NCBI GenBank assembly: GCA_945906915.1
Contig: CAMDSI010000150.1
Span: forward strand, 1 to 5,335
DNA from: Spirosoma fluviale
GTDB lineage: Bacteria; Bacteroidota; Bacteroidia; Cytophagales; Spirosomataceae
Direction: 5' to 3'
DNA: 5,335 nucleotides
Below the pieces are notes generated by a model that did not search any database, had not been told where the DNA came from, and saw nothing but the letters and a program-made list of their open reading frames with translations. A program made the position numbers and the translations under genes. Below, one piece after another: positions 1-5,335 of the stretch (positions are counted from its first letter, which is position 1; the number at the start of each line of letters is the position of its first letter).

Positions 1-1220
1 GCGTGGTGCACATCGAAGCCTCTCACAGAACGCGCTGATCCTACTAATTGCCCATGCGATTCGGTTAAAATAATGGTAGGTCTAAAATACTGATCCTGGA
101 TTTTGCTCGCCACAATTCCTACGACGCCCTTATGCCAGGCAGGATTAAATAAGACCGTACTTCGAGCAGACAACAAAAATTCATTCCCTTCAAACATCGC
201 CAGAGCCTGCGAAACAATCTCTTTCTCCACCACCCGGCGATCCAAATTCTGCTGCATAACCGCTTCCGCTAATGCCTCCGCTTCCTGATCATCTGATGCT
301 AGCATTAATTTCACCGCCCCATGCGCATGATCCATTCGACCCGCCGCATTGATGATGGGGGAAATCGAAAATACAATATCTGAAATTTGAATAGGCGCTT
401 TTTTCATGGCCTTCTTCAATAAATAGCCTAAACCTGGGCATGGATTTGATCCTAATTTAGCTAAACCAAAAAAGGCCAACACCCGGTTCTCGCCATTCAT
501 GGGTACAATATCCGCCGCAATACTGCAAGCTAACAGATCTACTGACTCCCATAAAGGGTCGAGTTCTAGATCGTTAGCGATGGCAAAGGCCATCATCAAT
601 TTAAACCCGACACCAGCTCCCGTTAATTCTTTGAAGGGATATGGGCAATCTTTGCGTTTGGGATCTAAAACCGCAACCGCATCTGGAAGAGTCGCATCAG
701 GCAAATGGTGATCGCAGATAATAAAATCAATTTCATTATCGTTGCACCAGGCTACCTTATCCTGCGACTTAATTCCGCAATCCAGGGAGATGATGAGGGT
801 ATAGTCGTTGTCTTTTGCGTATTGAATTCCTGCCTGAGACACCCCATAACCTTCCGCGTAGCGATCAGGAATATAGTAGTCGCAATCTGCGCCTAGAATA
901 CCCGCTAAATAACTGTAAACGAGGGTAACGGCTGTGGTTCCATCCACGTCATAATCGCCGTAAATCAGAATTTTCTCACCGGATTCGAGTGCTAAGCTTA
1001 GACGCTCCACCGCTTTGTCCATATCCTTCATGAGGAATGGATCATGCAGCTGGCTGATCTCTGGAACCATAAAATCCTTTACCTGATCGAAGGTTTTTAT
1101 GCCCCTCGAAACTAGTAAGGATAAAAAATACGGATTCTTTAATGCCAAAGCCTCCCCTAAAGCCTCCACCTCCGCTGCCGGTGGTGATGGCACGTAAATC
1201 CAATTCTTATTTGGCTCCAT
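1..1220 (-). CDS. recJ: Single-stranded-DNA-specific 5'-3' exonuclease RecJ (C-terminus cut by window edge)
   Basis: RecJ degrades single-stranded DNA 5' to 3' in recombinational and mismatch repair, acting in the cytoplasm with two metal ions bound by a DHH phosphoesterase core. I translated the frame by hand: 406 uninterrupted codons run from the ATG to the left edge. Visible motifs are the metal-binding GDYDVDGTTA (about residues 87-96), SLDCG (about 145), the signature CDHHLPDA (about 168-175), SPIINAAGRMDHAHGA (about 287-302, DHHA1 side) and WHKGVVGIVASK (about 365). The start of the nucleic-acid-binding GSARSVRGFDVHH follows at about 394-406. The family is usually about 570 residues, so roughly 160 C-terminal residues lie outside the window. 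The start is unambiguous: an in-frame TAG lies at 1233-1235 and the ATG is the only start after it. It follows the upstream stop by one base (TAA-A-ATG) with no Shine-Dalgarno sequence, suggesting coupled translation. Identity is very secure. Confidence 0.97.
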   Translation of the reverse strand, partial: MEPNKNWIYVPSPPAAEVEALGEALALKNPYFLSLLVSRGIKTFDQVKDFMVPEISQLHDPFLMKDMDKAVERLSLALESGEKILIYGDYDVDGTTAVTLVYSYLAGILGADCDYYIPDRYAEGYGVSQAGIQYAKDNDYTLIISLDCGIKSQDKVAWCNDNEIDFIICDHHLPDATLPDAVAVLDPKRKDCPYPFKELTGAGVGFKLMMAFAIANDLELDPLWESVDLLACSIAADIVPMNGENRVLAFFGLAKLGSNPCPGLGYLLKKAMKKAPIQISDIVFSISPIINAAGRMDHAHGAVKLMLASDDQEAEALAEAVMQQNLDRRVVEKEIVSQALAMFEGNEFLLSARSTVLFNPAWHKGVVGIVASKIQDQYFRPTIILTESHGQLVGSARSVRGFDVHH

Positions 1221-1221
1221 T

Positions 1222-2946
1222 TTATAAAATTTCTATTTCGACGCGACGATTAATTTGACGACCTTCTTCTGTAGCATTATCGGCCTTTGGCTTCGACTTA
1301 CCGTAGCCTTTAGTTCGAATACGAGTTGATTCAATCAATCCATTTAACAAGTAATCCTTCACCGCATTTGCGCGCTCTAAGGATAGTTTATTATTGATTT
1401 CATCCGATCCCGTGTTATCCGTATGACCACTAATCTCAATCACTAAAGCCTTATTCTCCTTCATTACCTGCAAAATTCGTTTTAATTCCGGTTCCGATTC
1501 TGGTTTTAATGCCGCCTTTCCTAGGTCAAAGAAGAGGTTATTGATAGTCGCCGTATTTCCCTTCACTAGTGGCACCATCGATAAATCGCGATCGTCTAAT
1601 TCTAGGTAACGGCCTTTCATCGTAGATAAGTCTAGGTTCGTGGAAGCTGGAATTAGGCCTTTGGCCTTCGCCGTAATTCCATAATTCTTGCCATAAGGAA
1701 GCACTAATTTATATTTACCCGAGGACGGATCAGGCTTCGCCTGCCCCAATACTTTTCCATTCGATAAATCCTCATAGGTAATCGTTGCATCCTCGGGAAC
1801 CTTTCCTGTTTGCTGATTCAAAACCGTTCCTGATAATAAAACCACTGGATCCGATTCTTGGGAAGTGACGGATCGTGTGGATGAGTTCCCTAAGCGACTA
1901 TCGCCAAGGGCTGCATCCGACGGGGCATTGCCCATTTTCCCGCCTGAGTCCTTCCCTCCGGACTCTTTGACTGAGCCCGGGGCAGCTCCGCTGCCCTGCG
2001 GCGACTCATTGACTGAGTCACGCAGTGACGACTCATTGACTGAGCCTCCGCCAGGAGGCGACTCGACTGAAAGTCGAAATATATCCTTCTTCCCCAGCGA
2101 TGCCTTCCCCGACATGAAATAGGCATAATCGCCTTTCGCTGCGATCGAATAATAGGCATCGTACTCTTCCGTGTTGATGGGGGAACCTAGGTTTTGGGGC
2201 TTACGCCAATTTTGCCAGGTATCATCTAGTCGGCGCGTCAGGTAAATATCTTGACTACCTTGCCCACCCGGACGATCCGAGGAGAAATAAAGTGTTTTCC
2301 CATCCGCCGATAGGAATGGAGTTGTCTCTGAATATTTGGTATTAATCCCCTCCCCTAAATCCATGGGACGAGACCAGCGACCGTCCTCATAAAAACTCAC
2401 ATATAAATCGTCGTCTTCACTATTTTTCTTCCGCGCAAAAGCTAAAAGAATGGCCTTCCCGTCCATCGTTAAATAGCCATATTCATTTTTGCCTTTACTT
2501 AACTGCTCGTAACCTGGAATATCGATTTTCACTGGAACACTCCAGCCACCCGTTGTCTTATTGGAGATCGAGAAACCGCGCGTTTCATAGGTTCCGTTCA
2601 CGTAGGCCCCTTTTAGAAGGATGGTTTGGCCATCTGGGGAAATCGATAAAATGGTGTTGTATTGATCGCGATTCAGCACCTCAGAAAGGCGTCTGGCTGA
2701 ACTCCAGGTGTCCCCTACTTTTTCGGAGAACCAAATATCCTGTGAGCCCGAAATCGTCTCTGAACCTTTCACTCCATAGCGATTAGAGGGATGATTTTTC
2801 CGGCCAAAATACAGCGTCCTTCCATCCGGAGAAATCACCGGATTTAATTCAGAATACTCTGAGTTCACAGCAGATCCCAGATTCTCAGGAGCCTTCTGCG
2901 CTAACAGACTAATCGATATCAAAAAGAAGAACAAAAGTTTTCTCAT
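1222..2946 (-). CDS. Exported PD40 beta-propeller / OmpA-C peptidoglycan-binding envelope protein (PorE-like architecture)
   Basis: This is a 574-residue protein of the envelope. The start MRKLLFFFLISISLLAQ gives a clean signal peptide, probably cut by signal peptidase I near A16; no lipobox cysteine is present. Residues about 30-290 hold WD40-like PD40 repeats (SPDGRTLYF at 39, SPDGQTILL near 102, MDGKAILLAF near 160, SADGKTLYFSSDRPGGQGS near 215, then a weaker blade ending KKDIFRLS). Residues about 290-367 are a Ser/Gly/Asn low-complexity linker encoded by a DNA repeat array. About 368-440 resembles a carboxypeptidase-regulatory-like beta domain (SGTVLNQQTGKVPEDATI). From about 462 to the end is an OmpA C-terminal domain (LFFDLGKAALKP, ISGHTDNTGSDEIN, SLERANAVKDYL, GRQINRRVEIEI), which binds peptidoglycan in this family. 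The ORF is open up to 3000, but 2946 is preferred because it starts the signal peptide and its ATG overlaps the upstream TGA (ATGA). The order propeller, regulatory-like domain, OmpA-C recalls PorE of the type IX secretion system, minus its TPR part; function here is not established. Confidence 0.9.
   Translation of the reverse strand: MRKLLFFFLISISLLAQKAPENLGSAVNSEYSELNPVISPDGRTLYFGRKNHPSNRYGVKGSETISGSQDIWFSEKVGDTWSSARRLSEVLNRDQYNTILSISPDGQTILLKGAYVNGTYETRGFSISNKTTGGWSVPVKIDIPGYEQLSKGKNEYGYLTMDGKAILLAFARKKNSEDDDLYVSFYEDGRWSRPMDLGEGINTKYSETTPFLSADGKTLYFSSDRPGGQGSQDIYLTRRLDDTWQNWRKPQNLGSPINTEEYDAYYSIAAKGDYAYFMSGKASLGKKDIFRLSVESPPGGGSVNESSLRDSVNESPQGSGAAPGSVKESGGKDSGGKMGNAPSDAALGDSRLGNSSTRSVTSQESDPVVLLSGTVLNQQTGKVPEDATITYEDLSNGKVLGQAKPDPSSGKYKLVLPYGKNYGITAKAKGLIPASTNLDLSTMKGRYLELDDRDLSMVPLVKGNTATINNLFFDLGKAALKPESEPELKRILQVMKENKALVIEISGHTDNTGSDEINNKLSLERANAVKDYLLNGLIESTRIRTKGYGKSKPKADNATEEGRQINRRVEIEIL
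1923..2077. repeat. In-frame palindromic repeat array encoding the linker of the OmpA-like protein
   Basis: A 15-base core, GACTCATTGACTGAG on the plus strand, occurs at 2003-2017 and 2030-2044, with one mismatch at 1961-1975 and as a shortened copy GACTC/GACTGA at 2060-2070. Core starts are 42, 27 and 30 bases apart, all multiples of three. The copy at 2003-2019 is itself palindromic (GACTCA, loop TTGAC, TGAGTC). Around and between the cores are small inverted repeats: GGGC/GCCC (1923-1933), GAGTCC/GGACTC (1946-1965), GGGCAGC/GCTGCCC (1980-1996), GTCAC/GTGAC (2017-2029), GCCTCC/GGAGGC (2044-2059) and TCGACT/AGTCGA (2063-2077). In the coding frame the cores give SVNES, SVNES and SVKES. The region is clearly more GC-rich than its surroundings. 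It sits between the propeller and the next beta domain, where insertions would be tolerated. Not followed by T-runs in the direction of transcription, so it does not look like a terminator. Confidence 0.8.
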
Positions 2947-3524
2947 CCCACGTAAATCCACTTTTTCTCCATCTTTTCTGGCTGATAGGCCATCATCCAA
3001 TCCGCTAATTTAACCGGATCCGATTCCACTTGTAAAGCATCCATGTTCGGTTGCTTCAAGAAACCTTCATCCACCATGTGTTGAATTTGTTTCAATTGTA
3101 GATCAAAATAGCCGTTGATATTAAATACCGAAACAGGCATCTCGTGCAGATCTAATTGCTTCCAAGTCAGAATTTCAAACAATTCGTCTAAAGTCCCAAA
3201 GCCTCCTGGCATGGCAATCACCCCATCCGCCATATCAGCCATCAAAGCCTTACGCGTGTGCATGGTATCCGTCACGTGCAATTCTGGTAAGCCTTTGTGC
3301 TTCACTTCCCAAGGCTCCATAAATTTAGGAATCACGCCAATCGCATGTCCGCCTAAACGCAGAAATTCATCGGCTAAAACACCCATCAAACCTACACTTC
3401 CAGCGCCAAAAATCACTTCGCATCCATGTGCGTGCAAAGCCTGCGCTAACTTGACCACTTGTTCCGTGTAAACTGGATTATGGCCTTTCGAAGACCCACA
3501 ATAAATCAATATTTTTTTAGACAT
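2943..3524 (-). CDS. LOG family (TIGR00730) nucleotide 5'-monophosphate phosphoribohydrolase
   Basis: This 193-residue, Rossmann-like cytoplasmic protein belongs to the LOG/TIGR00730 family. Characterised members hydrolyse the N-glycosidic bond of cytokinin riboside or purine 5'-monophosphates, releasing base and ribose 5-phosphate. Seen here are an N-terminal strand and loop ILIYCGSSKG (5-14), a glycine loop GAGSVGLMG (40-48), the catalytic-region MHTRK (88-92) and the family signature PGGFGTLDE (106-114) followed by TWKQLDLHEMPV. Length is typical for the family. The first loop has Ala where GGG is often found, a mild variation. The ATG at 3522-3524 is the only possible start after the in-frame TAA at 3537-3539. 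The gene overlaps the end of the upstream epimerase by 8 bases, and its own TGA overlaps the next ATG by 4. Codons 3-5 contain a run of seven A. In non-plant-associated bacteria the real substrate is usually unknown, so a purine nucleotide salvage or cleanup role is only inferred. Confidence 0.93.
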   Translation of the reverse strand: MSKKILIYCGSSKGHNPVYTEQVVKLAQALHAHGCEVIFGAGSVGLMGVLADEFLRLGGHAIGVIPKFMEPWEVKHKGLPELHVTDTMHTRKALMADMADGVIAMPGGFGTLDELFEILTWKQLDLHEMPVSVFNINGYFDLQLKQIQHMVDEGFLKQPNMDALQVESDPVKLADWMMAYQPEKMEKKWIYVG

Positions 3525-4407
3525 GTATAAGTTCTTTTAATGCTTCATCGAAGCGGACAAAGGTAAACGAAAAGGAGGCGTCTTTCACAAGCTTTGCCGA
3601 AGACACGCGACTACCCCCTAACACTAAACAGGCCATCTCCCCTAAAACCAGGCGAAGTAAAAATCCGGGGATGGAGGGTAAGAAGAATGGCCTGTGCAAG
3701 GCTTTGGCAATTTGCTTATTCATTTCTCCCGCCCGAATCGGTTCCGGAGCCACGCCATTATAAATTCCAGACAAGGCAGAATTTACCAACATCTCGTTAA
3801 AAATTCTCACTAAATCGGTAATATGTATCCACGATTGCCATTGCTTTCCCGAACCCAAATTTGCGCCTAGACCCCAGCGAATCGGCTTCGATATCACAGG
3901 AAATATTCCTCCTGATGCTCCCAGCACTAATCCGATGCGAACCTTCACTACGCGCAAACCTAAGGACGCTATTTGGTCTACCGCTGTTTCCCATTGCTTC
4001 GTACAATCCGCTAAAAAATCCAAGCCAACTGGAGAAGTTTCCAGACATTCCTGCTCGCCTGCATCTGCCCCATAAAAGCCGATGGCAGAGGCGGAAATTA
4101 CAGTCTTAATCGAATGTGGAATCGTCGACAAAGCTTGGTATAAAACTGCCGTACCGCGCACACGGCTATTCACTAATTCTCTTTTGCGCGCAGCAGACCA
4201 GCGTTCCTCTGCGATGCCTGCTCCAGCTAAATGCACAATGGCATCTACTCCTTCGAAGGCAGCCGGGTCTACATACCCGAAGGCAATATCCCATTGAAAA
4301 TCGCCGCCAGAACGAGATAAAATCACGACCTCATGGCCCTGAGCAAGCAAAAATTGCTTCAAAGCACCACCCACAAAACCCGATCCCCCCGTGATAAGTA
4401 TACGCAT
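3517..4407 (-). CDS. TIGR01777 family epimerase (YfcH/SDR39U1-like NAD(P)-binding protein)
   Basis: A 296-residue atypical extended short-chain dehydrogenase/reductase, presumably cytoplasmic. The N-terminus MRILITGGSGFVGGAL carries the dinucleotide-binding TGGSGFVG (6-13). The family-specific segments follow: HLAGAGIAEERW (59-70), KRELVNSRVRGT (75-86), SASAIGFYG (104-112), VRIGLVLGASGG (155-166) and GSGKQWQSWIHITD (184-197). The C-terminal part, ending near FSFTFVRFDEALKEL, fits the DUF1731 tail of this family, and length matches the usual roughly 300 residues. The physiological substrate of these proteins is not well established; 'nucleoside-diphosphate sugar epimerase' is a common label but should not be taken literally. 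The ATG at 4405-4407 follows the upstream TAA by one base (TAA-T-ATG), and the 3' end overlaps the LOG gene by 8 bases, so translation of three genes is probably coupled. No Shine-Dalgarno motif beyond a weak AAGG is seen. Confidence 0.93.
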   Translation of the reverse strand: MRILITGGSGFVGGALKQFLLAQGHEVVILSRSGGDFQWDIAFGYVDPAAFEGVDAIVHLAGAGIAEERWSAARKRELVNSRVRGTAVLYQALSTIPHSIKTVISASAIGFYGADAGEQECLETSPVGLDFLADCTKQWETAVDQIASLGLRVVKVRIGLVLGASGGIFPVISKPIRWGLGANLGSGKQWQSWIHITDLVRIFNEMLVNSALSGIYNGVAPEPIRAGEMNKQIAKALHRPFFLPSIPGFLLRLVLGEMACLVLGGSRVSSAKLVKDASFSFTFVRFDEALKELIHV

Positions 4408-4408
4408 A

Positions 4409-5335
4409 TTAATTACCTTTTTTAATCGCTTGGTAAATCACCTCATTGATTCCGGTACGAATGTTCATATCCGAAATTTTGGAATTATTCCGCGTCGGAT
4501 ATACCCGGTTAGATAAAAACACATAGACTAAATCAGACGATGGATCGATCCAGGTATAGGTTCCTGTGAAACCCGAGTGACCAAAGCTCTCTGGACTCGC
4601 AGATGCCGCTGCAGAAATACCCGCCTTGTTGCGATCTACTTTATCAAAACCGACGCCACGACGTGCATTTTCTGTTATGCTAAACGGATAGGATGTCCAT
4701 TGTTTGATGGTCGATTCTTGAATGAATTGCTGGCCACCATAATAGCCTTTTTGGAGGTACATCTGCATAAGTTTCGCTAAGTCATTCGCATTACCGAAAA
4801 GACCTGCGTGACCCGAAATACCATCTAATAAAGCCGCCCCCTCATCGTGCACCTTTCCGTGAATCAAGGTCTTTCTGAAGAGGGAGTCGTATTCCGATGG
4901 CACGATACGCGCTAATGGGAAATATTTCTCTGCTTGATAAACTAAAGTCGATGCTCCTAAAGGTTTGTAAAACGTATCCGCTAAAAAATCTGTCCACGGT
5001 TTACCCGTCATACGCGACGATTCCGATGGCAATAAATAATAGGACAAATCCGAATACACATATTCCTTCTTTTCGCGCAAAGGGCTCTCCTTAATCGCCT
5101 CCATAATCCGATCTTTCATCGTTTTGTGCGCGTATAAATTAGGCGCTACCGACGTCGGATATTCCTCCGATTGCATATAAGAAAGGGTGAATGGTTTCCA
5201 ACGCGTCACATCTTTCGTGATATCCACGAATTCTTTCCACATCGCCTTTTCATCCTTGATATTTTTCTTCAAACGTGCTTCCCCAGAAGCTGGGCTTAAG
5301 AAACGCTCTACATATTTGTATTTCACATCGTCTTT
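4409..5335 (-). CDS. Beta-lactamase-fold serine hydrolase, C-terminal part (5' end cut by window edge)
   Basis: There are 308 codons without a stop from the right edge to the TAA at 4409-4411. The sequence matches the C-terminal portion of class C beta-lactamase-like serine hydrolases (penicillin-binding-protein fold). Visible are the second catalytic motif YSD in EYVYSDLSYYLL (about 92 codons from the edge), TGKPWTDFLADTFYKPLGAST, HDEGAALLDGISGHAGLFGNANDLAKLMQ, RRGVGFDK, and the third motif in GHSGFTGTYTWIDP (about codon 252) followed by LVYVFLSNRVYPTRNN. The nucleophile motif SxxK would lie upstream of the window, so catalytic competence cannot be judged. The GTG at 5324-5326 is probably an internal valine, since the frame stays open through KDD to the edge. 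From memory of the family, this subtype in Bacteroidota is often found fused behind a glycoside hydrolase family 3 (beta-N-acetylglucosaminidase) domain, but that part is not visible. A signal peptide, if any, is also outside. A role in cell-wall turnover is inference. Confidence 0.88.
   Translation of the reverse strand, partial: KDDVKYKYVERFLSPASGEARLKKNIKDEKAMWKEFVDITKDVTRWKPFTLSYMQSEEYPTSVAPNLYAHKTMKDRIMEAIKESPLREKKEYVYSDLSYYLLPSESSRMTGKPWTDFLADTFYKPLGASTLVYQAEKYFPLARIVPSEYDSLFRKTLIHGKVHDEGAALLDGISGHAGLFGNANDLAKLMQMYLQKGYYGGQQFIQESTIKQWTSYPFSITENARRGVGFDKVDRNKAGISAAASASPESFGHSGFTGTYTWIDPSSDLVYVFLSNRVYPTRNNSKISDMNIRTGINEVIYQAIKKGN

Larger units (their letters stand above)
1..5335 (-). other. 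Compact five-gene operon, translationally coupled throughout
   Basis: All five genes are on the minus strand. Reading in the direction of transcription the junctions are: serine hydrolase TAA, one base, epimerase ATG; epimerase and LOG overlapping by 8 bases; LOG and OmpA-like gene overlapping by 4 bases (ATGA); OmpA-like TAA, one base, recJ ATG. There is no room for internal intergenic promoters or terminators, and both ends of the transcription unit lie outside the window. Starts lack a GGAGG-type ribosome binding site, as is normal for Bacteroidota, so expression of the downstream genes probably depends on coupling and on the shared message. An internal promoter inside a coding sequence cannot be excluded. 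Confidence 0.85.

Noticed and set aside
103..896. Three plus-strand open frames of 61-70 codons at the left end
   Set aside because: They are antisense shadows of recJ, whose frame I translated without interruption across this region.
1980..1996. Intrinsic terminator at the strong GGGCAGC/GCTGCCC hairpin
   Set aside because: It is in the middle of an intact gene and no T-run follows it on the transcribed strand.
1946..2077. CRISPR-like array
   Set aside because: Repeats are only about 15 bases, degenerate, sit inside a coding sequence with three-base-multiple spacing, and the intervening segments are short palindromes rather than unique spacers; no cas genes nearby.
1865..2122. Open frames of 85 (plus) and 89 (minus, 1890-2159) codons across the linker
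   Set aside because: They lie inside the OmpA-like gene and arise because the repeat core is stop-free in these frames; the peptides are low complexity with no start context or family resemblance.
2947..3000. Longer start at 3000 for the OmpA-like gene
   Set aside because: The extra 18 residues are charged and would precede the signal peptide; the ATGA overlap at 2943-2946 and the MRKLLFFFL start fit much better.
3512..3518. Run of seven A early in the LOG gene as a phase-variation or frameshift site
   Set aside because: A single A7 within AAA AAA ATA codons is common in such genomes, and nothing in the neighbouring frames suggests a functional alternative product.
5324..5326. GTG start for the serine hydrolase
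   Set aside because: The frame stays open upstream to the window edge and the domain lacks its SxxK part, so this GTG is most likely an internal valine codon.

Overview
The window is a stretch of chromosome-like bacterial DNA, and all of its coding capacity lies on the minus strand. Five genes run right to left with almost no space between them. In transcription order they are: the C-terminal part of a beta-lactamase-fold serine hydrolase (cut by the right edge), a TIGR01777/YfcH-type NAD(P)-binding epimerase, a LOG/TIGR00730 family phosphoribohydrolase, an exported beta-propeller plus OmpA-C envelope protein, and recJ (its C-terminus cut by the left edge). The junctions are +1, -8, -4 and +1 nucleotides, which indicates one operon with translational coupling. 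No promoter, terminator, RNA gene or mobile element is visible, and no stretch over 300 bases is without a gene.

The organism is most likely a member of the Bacteroidota, possibly Cytophagales. Reasons are the serine hydrolase subtype, the architecture of PD40 propeller, regulatory-like domain and OmpA-C domain (as in PorE-type proteins of that phylum), and the absence of Shine-Dalgarno sequences before the starts. A genus cannot be named from the sequence alone.

Functionally, the first and fourth genes point to the cell envelope: a periplasmic or surface serine hydrolase and a peptidoglycan-binding OmpA-like protein. The epimerase and LOG protein are cytoplasmic enzymes with poorly defined physiological substrates, and RecJ is a housekeeping DNA repair exonuclease. 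The grouping looks like a compact mixed-function operon rather than a dedicated defence or biosynthetic system.

The most unusual feature lies inside the OmpA-like gene. Its low-complexity linker is encoded by an array of short repeats (core GACTCATTGACTGAG on the plus strand) alternating with small hairpins. The hairpin stems differ in sequence but all remain palindromic. The repeat spacing is always a multiple of three, so the array stays in frame.
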